DNA of 64,000 nt from Bacteroides acidifaciens (GTDB taxonomy: Bacteria > Bacteroidota > Bacteroidia > Bacteroidales > Bacteroidaceae). Shown piece by piece: positions 1 to 9,900 of this stretch (its first letter is position 1; each line of letters begins with the position of its first letter). Both the position numbers and the translations under genes were made by a program. The notes beneath the pieces were generated by a model. The model searched no databases, was not told where the DNA came from, and saw only the letters and a list, made by a program, of their open reading frames with translations. Where the stretch lies: contig NZ_CAEUHO010000004.1 of NCBI RefSeq assembly GCF_903181435.1, positions 372,001 through 436,000 of the forward strand. The letters run 5' to 3'.

Positions 1-467
1 GTCGTGTAATCGACATCGACTTGAACGCTCCGTTTATCGTTGCTAAGGCTGTTCTTCCTGCTATGATGGAAAAACGTGCCGGTAAAATCATCAACATCTG
101 CTCTATGATGTCTGAACTGGGTCGTGAAACTGTATCTGCTTACGCTGCCGCTAAGGGTGGTCTGAAGATGCTGACTCGCAACATCTGCTCTGAATATGGT
201 GAATACAACATCCAATGTAATGGTATCGGCCCGGGTTATATCGCTACTCCGCAGACTGCTCCTCTTCGTGAGCCGCAAGAAGACGGAAGCCGTCACCCGT
301 TCGATTCATTCATCTGCGCCAAGACTCCGGCAGGTCGTTGGTTGGATCCGGAAGAACTGACAGGCCCTGCTGTGTTCCTTGCTTCTGAAGCATCTAACGC
401 TGTCAACGGTCACGTTCTTTACGTAGATGGCGGTATCCTTGCTTATATCGGAAAACAACCGAAATAA
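1..467 (+). CDS. SDR-family dehydrogenase, KduD / gluconate 5-dehydrogenase type (5' truncated by window)
   Basis: C-terminal part of a short-chain dehydrogenase/reductase. The frame is open from base 3 with no stop, so the true start lies upstream of the window; the first leucine codon at 21 is internal. Visible family marks are the active-site serine in NICSMMS, the catalytic YAAAK (Tyr-x-x-x-Lys), the NGIGPGYIATP segment after it, and the C-terminal substrate/cofactor region ending in VDGGILAYIG. Within the family this best resembles 2-dehydro-3-deoxy-gluconate 5-dehydrogenase (KduD), which works with KduI on unsaturated uronates from pectin or glycosaminoglycans. The neighbouring DUF4861 protein fits such a locus. 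Exact substrate is inferred, not shown. Confidence 0.85.
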   Translation, partial: RVIDIDLNAPFIVAKAVLPAMMEKRAGKIINICSMMSELGRETVSAYAAAKGGLKMLTRNICSEYGEYNIQCNGIGPGYIATPQTAPLREPQEDGSRHPFDSFICAKTPAGRWLDPEELTGPAVFLASEASNAVNGHVLYVDGGILAYIGKQPK

Positions 468-489
468 TACAAGATAGTAAGTTAATCCG

Positions 490-548
490 TAAGGTGATAG
501 AATGGCAAAGAGCATCCTCTTTTCATCTGTCACCTTATTTTTTATTTA
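490..548 (+). terminator. Rho-independent terminator or attenuator between the SDR gene and the DUF4861 gene
   Basis: A stem with arms at 490-504 (TAAGGTGATAGAATG) and 524-537 (CATCTGTCACCTTA), pairing with one wobble and one bulge, is followed directly by a T-rich run. It sits 22 bases after the SDR stop codon and 14 bases before the next ATG, so it either ends the SDR transcript or attenuates read-through into the DUF4861 gene. Confidence 0.7.
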
Positions 549-561
549 ATAAGAATCAATC

Positions 562-1803
562 ATGAAAAAGATATTTTTTCTGCTTGCTGTTGCTTTGACG
601 GCTTTTGCTTCCTGTGCCGACAGCAAACAGGCAATGACGGTCACTGTGGCTAATCCCTTGGCTTTAGAACGCGCTGGAGAGATGGTTGAAGTACCGATGA
701 GCGATGTGGTTGCGAAGTTGCAACTCGCAGACACAGCACAGATTATAGTACTTGACGCTGATGGTCAACAAGTGCCTTACCAGGTGACATATGACGAAAA
801 AGTTATTTTCCCGGCTACGGTAAAAGCGAATGGTACAGCTACTTACACTATTCAGCCGGGAACCCCGGAACCATTTAATGTAATTGCCTGTGGCAAATAT
901 TATCCCGAACGCCTGGATGACGTTGCTTGGGAGAACGACCTCGTAGGTTTCCGTGCCTATGGCCCTGCTTTGCAGGCAAGAAACGAACGTGGCTTTGGCT
1001 ACGATATCTTCACGAAGTATAATACTACCGAGCCTATCCTAGAAAGTATGTACGCTGAAGAACTGAATAAGGAGAAGCGTGCCAAGATAGCCGAACTGAA
1101 AAAGACTGACCCGAAAGCGGCTGCCGAATTGGGACGTGCCATCTCTTATCATATTGACCATGGTTACGGGATGGACTGCTACGCCGTAGGGCCTACATTG
1201 GGCGGCGGTACGGCTGCTTTGATGGCAGGGGATACGATTATCTATCCTTACTGCTATCGCACTCAGGAAATCCTTGATAACGGCCCATTACGCTTTACTG
1301 TAAAGTTGGAATTCAATCCGCTTGTAGTTCGTGGAGACTCTAACGTAGTGGAAACTCGTGTTATCTCTTTGGATGCAGGCTCATACCTCAACAAAGCTGT
1401 TATTTCATATACCAATCTGAAAGAGGCAATACCTGTGGTTACAGGGCTTGTTCTGCGTGAACCGGATGGTGCGGTTGTAGCTGATGCTGCCAACGGTTAT
1501 ATCACTTATGTAGACCCTACAACTGACCGTAAAGGTGGAAACGGCAAGATATTTGTCGGCGCTGCATTCCCCGCGCAAGTAAAAGATGCTAAAGCTGTTC
1601 TTTTCTCAGAAACGGAGAAGAAAGAGCGTGGCGGAGCAGACGGTCACGTACTGGCAGTCAGCGAATATGAGCCGGGTTCTGAATATACTTATTACTGGGG
1701 TTCTGCCTGGGATAAGGCGGCTATCAAGACGGCTGATGGATGGAATAAATATATGGCTGAGTATGCGCAGAGGTTGCGTGCGCCGCTGGCGGTTGCTTAT
1801 TAA
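562..1803 (+). CDS. DUF4861 family lipoprotein
   Basis: 413 residues. The start has a typical Bacteroides lipoprotein signal: MKK, a hydrophobic run, and a lipobox ending at Cys18 (TAFASC). The rest matches the DUF4861 family as I know it, including the early NPLALERAGEMVEVP segment, the central GFRAYGPALQ region and the HGYGMDCYAVGPTLGGG segment. DUF4861 proteins are usually found in polysaccharide-utilisation loci for pectin-like or uronate-containing glycans, beside KduI/KduD-type enzymes, as here. The biochemical role is not established; a surface or periplasmic glycan-processing function is inferred from context only. The gene lies 94 bases after the SDR gene with a terminator-like hairpin between them. 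Confidence 0.85.
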   Translation: MKKIFFLLAVALTAFASCADSKQAMTVTVANPLALERAGEMVEVPMSDVVAKLQLADTAQIIVLDADGQQVPYQVTYDEKVIFPATVKANGTATYTIQPGTPEPFNVIACGKYYPERLDDVAWENDLVGFRAYGPALQARNERGFGYDIFTKYNTTEPILESMYAEELNKEKRAKIAELKKTDPKAAAELGRAISYHIDHGYGMDCYAVGPTLGGGTAALMAGDTIIYPYCYRTQEILDNGPLRFTVKLEFNPLVVRGDSNVVETRVISLDAGSYLNKAVISYTNLKEAIPVVTGLVLREPDGAVVADAANGYITYVDPTTDRKGGNGKIFVGAAFPAQVKDAKAVLFSETEKKERGGADGHVLAVSEYEPGSEYTYYWGSAWDKAAIKTADGWNKYMAEYAQRLRAPLAVAY

Positions 1804-1885
1804 CCTATAAATACGCTGTTTGGTTGGGAGGAAGGGAAGATGGTGGACAATCATTTGAAATTAAGAATACCACTATAGAAAGAAG

Positions 1886-1928
1886 CAAACCGCTTCAGCT
1901 ATCCGCAGGGATTGGCTGAAGCGGTTTG
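1886..1928. terminator. Bidirectional terminator hairpin between convergent genes
   Basis: Perfect 14-bp inverted repeat (CAAACCGCTTCAGC at 1886-1899 and its complement at 1915-1928) with a 15-base loop, midway between the end of the DUF4861 gene on the plus strand and the end of the BACON gene on the minus strand. The flanks are only modestly T-rich. Confidence 0.7.
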
Positions 1929-1958
1929 TCTTATTGTTTGGTGTGTATTACCAGTCGT

Positions 1959-3092
1959 TTAGCGTATAGAAAATCCGGTACATCTTTTTGCCGTATTGAT
2001 TTTCAAGGCAGAGGCTACTGCTGGAATTTCATCATCATGAGTTCTGTATAGGAAAGGCTCTACCATTCCCATTAGTAACCCTAAATGTGTCTCTTTGGAT
2101 GGGGGAGTGGCAGTGAAGGCATTCAGACAGATGGCATCGGTATGATAATTACCCCACGAACCATTGTCTTTGAAGGATAAGATGGTATATTTTCCGTCCT
2201 CATCTTCTTCATATTCAAATGTGCCTGCCATGCTCACTGATGTATCCCATGTCCAGTAACCTGCGTTGGTATCCCAAATTACTGTATGTACTTTGTAATT
2301 TTCGTAATCACCTATGTATTTCCCTCCGTTGACTATAAGTTCTCCGGCCTTTTGGTTGTATGTGACAGGGATAGTAAAGTTGAGTCCGTTGAGCAGGATA
2401 CTGTATGTATTTCCCGACTTGCTTAAAGTGGTGGAGAGGTATTTCAGTTTTCCATCCTCAGAGTCGGTGAAGTATAGATTGTAATCACCTGCCAAGTCTT
2501 TGTCAAATTCACATTGTGTCACTTGGATAGCGTCTTGATAGGTGCCGGCAGTATAAGTGATGTTGCCTTTACGGATGTGTCCGGTGTTGTTCTCTTTCAA
2601 GGTGATGTTTATCTTTCCGTCTTCAACAGCTACCGAAATCCATTCTTCGGAAGAGTTCAGAGTGAGTTCGGTATTGCAGGTGAGATCGAATGAATAAGTG
2701 GCGGCTTTGTCGTCAGCTGTGATTTGTGAACCGGCACTTAATTCAAAGATTACTCCCGACTGATGTACTGCAATGCGGGTGGAATCGGCTCCGCAACGGA
2801 TGGTAAGCATGGAGGTACGCCCTTCCAGGCCGGGGTTCTGTTCGACATTGACCTGAATGGTAGAACCTGATATGGTAGTGGTGCACCATCCTTGATCAGA
2901 TGTCTTTACGGTAAATTCGCCCGGTGCTTCCACTTCGATAGTGCCTTGTGAGGCTGCCGCCGGGAAACTTACGTCCCGGCTGACAATCTTGATGGAGGAT
3001 TCCTGAACATATTCTATACCTTCCTCGTTTGTACAAGCGGTATAGCTTATTGCACAAAGTGCGAATAATAGGAGACTAAATATCTTTTTCAT
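1959..3092 (-). CDS. BACON-domain lipoprotein, last gene of the SusCD/metallopeptidase operon
   Basis: 377 residues. Lipobox cysteine at residue 20 (ISYTAC). Two tandem BACON-like beta-sandwich modules follow: residues about 35-115 (ending IAVHQSG) and about 115-200 (ending AIQVTQCE), with the family's W-x-T/S-V and final VTQ-like strand signature. The remaining part from about 205 is a beta-rich region of unknown fold that also occurs in neighbours of DUF4302 proteins. BACON modules are thought to bind mucin or carbohydrate or to act as surface spacers. It lies 12 bases after the DUF4302 gene, so it is co-transcribed. Expected location is the outer leaflet of the outer membrane. Its ligand is unknown. 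Confidence 0.8.
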   Translation of the reverse strand: MKKIFSLLLFALCAISYTACTNEEGIEYVQESSIKIVSRDVSFPAAASQGTIEVEAPGEFTVKTSDQGWCTTTISGSTIQVNVEQNPGLEGRTSMLTIRCGADSTRIAVHQSGVIFELSAGSQITADDKAATYSFDLTCNTELTLNSSEEWISVAVEDGKINITLKENNTGHIRKGNITYTAGTYQDAIQVTQCEFDKDLAGDYNLYFTDSEDGKLKYLSTTLSKSGNTYSILLNGLNFTIPVTYNQKAGELIVNGGKYIGDYENYKVHTVIWDTNAGYWTWDTSVSMAGTFEYEEDEDGKYTILSFKDNGSWGNYHTDAICLNAFTATPPSKETHLGLLMGMVEPFLYRTHDDEIPAVASALKINTAKRCTGFSIR

Positions 3093-3104
3093 ATGTGTAC
3101 GCGT

Positions 3105-4406
3105 TTATTTTTTTACAATAGATGTCGGATAGGGGACACGATATTCATCATTAATAAGCCAGGGAGCGGCGGCTCCTCCGAGTGCTGTATTGGAGGACGG
3201 CGCACCGTTGAATTCGTAAAGGATAAAGGAATCTGCCGGTGTATCCAGATAAGTATTGGTTACAAACTTATAGGTTCCTTCCTTTGCCGTGTCTTTTATT
3301 AGGAACATTCCGCACTCGGTAGACCATGAGAAATAGCCTTCTACATCCAGTCCCCAACCACACAGCCATATTTGTTTGCCACCGCTTTCGCCTACTTTCT
3401 GCGAGGTAATGTTCAGATATCCTTTTGACCTCACATAATTGGCTACTATGTTGTAGTTGTCGTTGAGTCCTTGAATCAGATAACGGTTGTTTTCTTTATC
3501 CGCTACCAGTGTCACGTCGATAGAACCATATTGGTAATTAAGTTCATACGTGCCGGCAAACTGGTCAAATGGCGTATAATCTGCAGGAAGGTTGCCCGTC
3601 AGCGTCACGTCATTGCCTGCCGAATCCTTGCCTGAGAATGTGTAAGTATCCGCATTATAAGCCAATTCCGAGATGCTGGCGCCATTGATTTCTATCGGTT
3701 GGTAGAAGCGGATACCCGTTTCGCTCGGGATGAAGCTGTTGCCTGCCACGATGCCTTTGTCGCCTTTCATATAAGTAAACTCCATATAACGACTGTCCAG
3801 GTCGATGCTGCATATCAGTTCTTGTGTGCCAGCCGTTCCGGTGGCGGAAGAAAGAATGAGACTCTCGCTGACGGCGGAAATGGCGTTGATGTAGTCGGCA
3901 GCAGTTTTCGTCAGGCGGCGCAGGTACATTTCGTTTCCTGTACGTTTGCCGCGCAATGTAATCAGGTCGTCGGTCGCTTCCATAATGATAAATTCAAAGT
4001 CGCCGTCATAACCTTCATAATGCGAAGAAGAAGGAGTAGAAAAGAAATGCATCAGTGTGTTGTATGAGTCGAATGACAATACCGGACCGTTGTCGTTGGT
4101 CATCTTATAAAGACTTGACTCAAACACTCCCGGGGCAAGCTCCGAACCCACTGTAGCTTCCTGATTGTCAAACTTTACGGTGTAGACAAAGCCGCCATAC
4201 GACAGATAACGGTCAGGATAATAGTCGAATATCCATCCTTCTTCCGAACTGGTAAGTATCTTCTTGGTATTGTCGAGCATCTCCTGCATACGGATAGAAG
4301 AGGGAGCGTCAAAAATATCTTCTTGGTTTTTCAGGCACGATTGCAATAATAATGCCGGAAGCATTGCAAGAATATAGAGTAATGTTCTATTGAGTTTCAT
4401 AATCAT
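3105..4406 (-). CDS. DUF4302 family lipoprotein
   Basis: 433 residues. Lipobox LLLQSC near residue 24 after a short hydrophobic stretch. The sequence has DUF4302 traits: the early ML..TKKILTSSEEGWIFDYYP segment, a long run of beta strands, and the YGGFVYTVKF and EFIIMEATDDLITLRGKR motifs. Either of two in-frame ATGs (4406 or 4400) could start the protein; there is no strong ribosome-binding sequence to choose. DUF4302 proteins nearly always sit beside a SusC/SusD pair and a zinc-binding metallopeptidase, as here, suggesting a surface lipoprotein of the uptake complex. Function is unknown; I infer ligand capture. Confidence 0.85.
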   Translation of the reverse strand: MIMKLNRTLLYILAMLPALLLQSCLKNQEDIFDAPSSIRMQEMLDNTKKILTSSEEGWIFDYYPDRYLSYGGFVYTVKFDNQEATVGSELAPGVFESSLYKMTNDNGPVLSFDSYNTLMHFFSTPSSSHYEGYDGDFEFIIMEATDDLITLRGKRTGNEMYLRRLTKTAADYINAISAVSESLILSSATGTAGTQELICSIDLDSRYMEFTYMKGDKGIVAGNSFIPSETGIRFYQPIEINGASISELAYNADTYTFSGKDSAGNDVTLTGNLPADYTPFDQFAGTYELNYQYGSIDVTLVADKENNRYLIQGLNDNYNIVANYVRSKGYLNITSQKVGESGGKQIWLCGWGLDVEGYFSWSTECGMFLIKDTAKEGTYKFVTNTYLDTPADSFILYEFNGAPSSNTALGGAAAPWLINDEYRVPYPTSIVKK

Positions 4407-4416
4407 GATGTTTTAG

Positions 4417-5313
4417 TTATTTAACGGTCAGGGCTTCAAGGTCTACTTTGCCACTGAAAACTTCGTTTTGGCGGCGTTGCAGTGTGTTGCGCAATACATC
4501 TAAGTCGATGCCGAAAGAAGTGCTCATGTAGCTTTTTACAATATCCAACTTCTGCTGGATGAGGGCGAGGCTTTCGCTGCTGGCCCCTTCGAGCATATTT
4601 TCCCACGATGCTTCGTCGTTGGTGATGTAGATAGACATCATTTCGGCGAAGTCTTCCTGATAGGAGTGCTGTGCATAGGAGGAGATGAACCCACGCGACA
4701 GATAAATCTGGTTAAAAGGTTCTTCACTCCAACTGTCTGCTACGTAGCCGTTGCCCGTTACCAACTGGAAATCCGTAGGAATGGGTTTTGTCTGGTTCAG
4801 GATATGGGTAAATTCATGGTGTATTGTTTTGAAATAATAGTGGTTGAGCATATTTGCGTTTTGTATGTACCGCTCCAGGTCATTCACACCTGCCAACAGG
4901 ATTTTACGTCCGCCCTCTGCCGTTCCCAAGATGAAGGTTCCGTTGTTTTTGTACTCCCATTCGCCGATGGTGAAAAACATTTTAGGGAAATACTCGCAAG
5001 TGAAATCCACACCTGCTACCTCATTATAAGTCTCTACACACAGGTATTTTACCAAATGAGCTAATTTGATAGCCTTGTTGTAGTCGGCAGGCACTACGTA
5101 GTAATCGAAGTCGGATTCAATATCCTCGTAGCGATATTTGAATGCGATGTTATACGGATTGACAAAATTGGCTTCCAGCCAAGAGTCAAATTCAGTGTTT
5201 TCCGTGTTTCCCGGCGTGATAACACTTCTGTTGTAGTCAGGTTCGTCCGACGAACACGCAGCAACGGCGATGAGAAGAACCGACAAGAACAATTTATAGA
5301 TTTGCTTTTTCAT
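4417..5313 (-). CDS. Putative zinc-binding metallopeptidase lipoprotein (SusCD-associated)
   Basis: 298 residues with a lipobox AVAAC at Cys20. The zinc site HHEFTHILNQ (HExxH) lies at about residues 165-174, and a downstream EDFAEMMSIYI segment supplies the likely third ligand (Glu), a gluzincin-like arrangement. Length and context match the Bacteroidota family annotated as putative zinc-binding metallopeptidase. It is the only catalytic gene in this SusC/SusD operon, where a glycan locus would carry glycoside hydrolases. I infer that the system handles proteins or peptides and that this lipoprotein trims substrate at the cell surface. Spacing to SusD is 29 bases and to the DUF4302 gene 10 bases. 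Confidence 0.85.
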   Translation of the reverse strand: MKKQIYKLFLSVLLIAVAACSSDEPDYNRSVITPGNTENTEFDSWLEANFVNPYNIAFKYRYEDIESDFDYYVVPADYNKAIKLAHLVKYLCVETYNEVAGVDFTCEYFPKMFFTIGEWEYKNNGTFILGTAEGGRKILLAGVNDLERYIQNANMLNHYYFKTIHHEFTHILNQTKPIPTDFQLVTGNGYVADSWSEEPFNQIYLSRGFISSYAQHSYQEDFAEMMSIYITNDEASWENMLEGASSESLALIQQKLDIVKSYMSTSFGIDLDVLRNTLQRRQNEVFSGKVDLEALTVK

Positions 5314-5342
5314 AAATTCTGTTTTAATAGATGGTGGAAAAA

Positions 5343-6929
5343 TTAACGTGGATTTGCTTCTAATCCGGCTTCGCGTACTTTGAGTGGTATTTGAAGCGCG
5401 CGCCGTTTGTCATCTTTGCTCAAGAAATCACTCTTATACTGCGGAGTTCCTGAAGCATTCATCACGCGGCGCGGGATTTCAATGCCATAACGTTTGATGT
5501 CGAACCAGCGCAATCCGGCGTGCATTGTTTCGATACGGCGGAAACCGAGCATACATTGCAGCATATTTTCTTGCGTGCTGCCTTCTTCTTCTATTTGGAA
5601 AGCAGGGTTGAGGTGTTTCTTGAGGGTAGACTGCAAGCCCTCTGCGTCCGAATAAGAGTATTCCTGCGCATCGTAGAACTGGGCAATGTTTGCCGGCGTA
5701 AGTGTCTTGGTGCTTTTGGTGATGTTTTGCATCCATGTAGTGAGGTCGGCTGCCGCTTCGTCATATTGTTTGAGCAATATGTAGGCTTCTGCCCGGTTCA
5801 AAAGACATTCGTCAGTGGTAAATGCCGGATAAACCGTATGGTTATAACCGATACCTGCTACCGGATCGGTATATTCAAACATATATGGCATTTTCCAGAA
5901 GATGGTTTTATCCATATTGGTTCCGGTATACACTTTCGGAGTCATGTAGAAGCTGAGTGCACCACCCCAGATATTGGTAGCTCTCATGTCTTCGTTCATG
6001 GCAAGATATTGCCCGTGGCTGTAGCGGGAGTAATTCCGATAAGGGCCGAATACGATTCCCAGTGTAGAGTATCCTGTAAGCATCAACAGATTGGCGTTGG
6101 AATTGGCGTTCACGTATTCGTTGGTGATTGCATCCGCTTGCTGGGTCATGTTTGCCATACCTTTCCAGTCGCGCAACATGGTTTTGGGTTGCGAGCCCAG
6201 ACATAGGTTGGCGTATTTGATTGCTTCTTCCCATTTCTCGTAATATAGGTAGAAACGGCAGGCAAATGCATAAGCTGCTTTGGTGTTGAAATGATACTTG
6301 GGCACTTTGTAGTGCGAATCTCCTATCAACGGCAAGGCTTCTTGGATGTCGCGGTCTATTTTGCTGTAAAGTTCGGCAAGTGTGCCGCGTTCGTATTGTG
6401 GGTTGAGTTCCGTTTCGGGATGTTCGATGTACGGAAGTCCTAAATCATTGGAAGCCGTAGCTGTGTAGGGCTTGCAGAACATACATCCCAGCATGAAATG
6501 ATTGTAGGCACGGCAGAGCAAGGCTTCTGCTTTGCATTCTTTCAGAGAATTAGTGGCAGTGCCCATCTCTTCGATGGCCTGCAGGGCTTCGTTGGCGGAA
6601 GCAATAGCTACAAAGGCAGATTCCCAAAAACTGTTCAGCGACTCGTTGGCGTCTTCCGTTTCGTCTTTCCAAGCAAATGTTTCGTCAAACCAGCGATTGG
6701 TATTGGGGTTGTTGGCGCCGTAATCGTCCATATTGTCTGAAACCAATTCTGCTACCAGAACGGGTTCATGGTCGATGTAGGCAGAAGTTAAGATGCTTTG
6801 TATTTTCTCTTCACTGTCAAGTTGTGCGCGATTGTCCGGCATAGTGTCAAGGAAATCGTTGCAACTTGCCAAGGTCAATGCCGACAAAGTCAACATGAAG
6901 GCATTGTATAATTTATTGTATTTTTTCAT
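5343..6929 (-). CDS. SusD/RagB-family outer-membrane lipoprotein
   Basis: 528 residues. Lipobox LTLASC at Cys23, followed by the N-terminal FLDTMPDNRAQLDSEEKI segment typical of SusD-like proteins. TPR-like helices cover the first half (LLCRAYNHFMLGCMFCKPY, EEAIKYANLCLGS), and the C-terminal third includes GFRRIETMHAGLRWFDIKRYG, a hallmark of the family. SusD proteins form the lid of the SusC barrel and bind the ligand. The gene is 19 bases after the SusC-like gene. Because the operon contains a peptidase and no CAZyme, the closest functional analogue may be RagB, a peptide-binding member; this is inference. Confidence 0.93.
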   Translation of the reverse strand: MKKYNKLYNAFMLTLSALTLASCNDFLDTMPDNRAQLDSEEKIQSILTSAYIDHEPVLVAELVSDNMDDYGANNPNTNRWFDETFAWKDETEDANESLNSFWESAFVAIASANEALQAIEEMGTATNSLKECKAEALLCRAYNHFMLGCMFCKPYTATASNDLGLPYIEHPETELNPQYERGTLAELYSKIDRDIQEALPLIGDSHYKVPKYHFNTKAAYAFACRFYLYYEKWEEAIKYANLCLGSQPKTMLRDWKGMANMTQQADAITNEYVNANSNANLLMLTGYSTLGIVFGPYRNYSRYSHGQYLAMNEDMRATNIWGGALSFYMTPKVYTGTNMDKTIFWKMPYMFEYTDPVAGIGYNHTVYPAFTTDECLLNRAEAYILLKQYDEAAADLTTWMQNITKSTKTLTPANIAQFYDAQEYSYSDAEGLQSTLKKHLNPAFQIEEEGSTQENMLQCMLGFRRIETMHAGLRWFDIKRYGIEIPRRVMNASGTPQYKSDFLSKDDKRRALQIPLKVREAGLEANPR

Positions 6930-6948
6930 ATTCAGTTTGTTTTTGCTA

Positions 6949-9900
6949 TTAAATACCTAACTTTAATGTCAGTGTAAATTGTTTGGGAGTAGGAGCAGCT
7001 ACACCACCGGTGTTGAAGAATTCCGGGTCTTGACCGTTGAGCTTCTTGTCTGCGTAAAGCAGGAACAGGTTGGTGCCTTGAAGTTTCAGTGAAAGACTGG
7101 ATAGTTTCAATGGTGCAACAAGATGTTTCGGGAAGTCGTAGCCCACTGAGATTTCCTTCATCCTGATAAAGTCTCCTTTGGCAATGCGTGCCGTAGAGTA
7201 GTTGTATGCATTGTATGCGTATGACAGGTTGGTGTCATTCTTGTTTTGGCGTTTGGAAGCTATCACAGGAATGTCCGTCTTGTTTTCATCGCCTGGAACT
7301 ATCCAACGGTTGTTGAACTCTTTGGGGGTAGCAGTCAGGTCATTGTATTCTTTCTTAAATACGGGGTCGAGCCTTACCACATTACCGAAAGAGTAAGTAA
7401 TGAATACGTTTAATGATAGTCCTTTGTAGCGGAAGATGTTGCCGAAGCTACCAACGTCTGTTGGGTCTACATTGCCGGAGTATTCGAGGAAACCGAGTTT
7501 TTCGGGGTCGCTCGTTTGGAAGTAGATACCTGTTGTAGAGATGTTTCCATCTTGGTCAAGGAAAGTAGGAAGTCCTTCCTGGTTCAACCCTTTGAAGGGG
7601 ATGGAGAAAAGAGAACGTACGGGATATCCTTCTTGCGCGAAACCGTTGCCCGAAACAAGGTCGATAATGCGTTTGCTTGTTTTCAACTTGGTTACTTCGT
7701 TTTTAGAGTGTGAGTAGATGATATTGGTAGTCCATGAGAAATCTTTTGTCTTAATGTTGTTGGTAGTAAGGCTAAGCTCCACACCGCTTGATTTCATGGT
7801 GGCGATATTTCCGTACTTTTGGATTTGTCCGCCCAATCCTTGCGTGGTGGCCAATCCGATCAAGTCGTAGTTGCGGCGGCTGTACCAATCTACTTCCAAA
7901 TTGATACGGTTATTGAGGAATCCGGTAGCCAATCCGAAGTTGAACTCGTGCTTTTTCTCATAAGTAAGTTCCTGGTTGGCTACTTCTTTTACATACAGCA
8001 TACTTTCGTTGACGCTGGCAAACGGACGCCAAGGAGTTTTTGAGCCGATGATGGCGTATGCGTTCGTTACAGAAGGACGTTCGGCGGTTAAAGAGTAAGA
8101 ACCTTTCAGTGTCAGGTGCGACAGCGCCGGTTCCAATGTTTTGAACCATTCTTCTTCGTGCATATTCCATGAAGCGGCAACGTTCCATGTGGGTAACCAC
8201 CGTGCTGTGCGGCTTTTTCCAAGTGAGTTGGTTCCTTCGTAACGGATTGTACCATTCAGCGTGTATCTTCCTTTGTAAGAGTATGTGGCGTTGCCAAAGA
8301 AGGCTGCGCTGCGTTCGTGGCGGTTGGTGAGAGTATAATATTGTGAGTTTTCTTCTTGGCCTTTTTTAAACGCTTGGTAAGCGTAATTGGCTACTTCGCC
8401 CATTGAATATTGCATACCCCATCCGCGGAACCAAGTGGAGTGGCGGTCTACCGAGTTGGTTTCCATACCACCATAGAAATTGACAATGTGTTTTTCATTG
8501 AACACATCGTTGTAACTGACAGATGCGCGCATATCCCATTTGAACATATTGCGGTCGGTGCGCTCGTAGATACCACCGTTGGGGAGAATGCTGATAGGCA
8601 GTGCATAAATGTTGTCGGGGTCGGTATATAGCAACGGATTTTTGTCGCGTATGGTAGCTGTAGGCATGGCGCGATAGGCTTGTGCTTGGTTGGAGTTGTC
8701 TTCGATGAAGTGCTCTTGCGAGGTAGTGGTGCTTTGGATACCGCCCAATAAGGATAATTCGACTTTTGAACAGGGCTTGTAGGTGAAGCGTCCTGTCAGT
8801 CGGAAGTCGCCTACGCCCAATTTCATGTAGTTATTTTCCAGTTCATTGAATATATTGAATGGGGCATAATTACGAGTGTAGAACTCATTGGGGTTGAGCG
8901 TACGTGAGGTATTCATAGAGTATGAATAGGGGTTGATATCGAAGTCTCGTTTCACTTCTCCTGATACGGGATCGGTTTCGCTGCCCAGTGTTCCCGGTGC
9001 TTTTTGTTTACGGTAGGAAGCATTTCCGATCAAGTTGAAATCAAGTTGCTTTGAAAGTTTGAATGTAGAATTCAAGTTGGCTGTGAAACGTTGTACGGAA
9101 CTTTGTTGGTACCATCCCGGATCTAACATTGCACTGGCTGATACATAATGCTGTGCTTTTTCAGTACCGGAAGATAGGCTGACCGAGTGGTTGTGCATGA
9201 TGCTGGTAGAAAATAGGCGGTCGAACCAATCGGTGTTGCGGTATTCTGCTGCACGTAAGTATTCTGCTTTGGCGCTTTCGCTATTGATTAATCCGAATTG
9301 TCCCGATGTTCTGTCGTACTCGGAGATGAGCTGGTACATTTTCCCGTACACACCGCTGCTGGATGCATTGGCGATTTCCGCATAGTTCAAATAGCCTTTT
9401 TGTGCCAATTCCTGGTAAACGGCCATTTGGTCTTGTGAATTCATGATATTGTAAGTGTTGTAGCTTGGCTTCAGACGCATTGTAAATTCGCCCGTGTAGC
9501 TGATATGGTTTTGTCCTGCTTTACCTTTTTTGGTGGTTACTACAATTACACCTGCCATAGCGCGTGCACCGTAAATGGAGGTTGCAGAACCGTCTTTCAG
9601 GATTTGGAAGCTCTCGATGTCGTCGGCATTCAAACCGGCAATGGCAGAAGAAATCAAGGTTTCTGCATTACCCGATGACAATTCGTCTGCCGATACTTCC
9701 ACTACGTCTTCCATGATAACGCCGTCTACTACCCATAACGGCTTGGAACTACCATAGATAGATGTAGCGCCACGTACGCGAATTTTAGGGGCTGTACCGA
9801 ATGTTCCTGATACATTTTGAACAGATACACCGGCAGCGCGACCTTCCAACCCACGGCTGATGTCGGCCATACCGTTTAGCTTTACGTTGTCTGCCGTTAG

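Noticed and set aside
3093..3302. A 69-codon plus-strand ORF opposite the DUF4302 gene
   Set aside because: Antisense to a supported gene, with no signal, motif or promoter.
5520..6206. A 228-codon plus-strand frame antisense to the SusD gene
   Set aside because: Complementary to a well-supported SusD gene; composition and lack of motifs mark it as a shadow frame.
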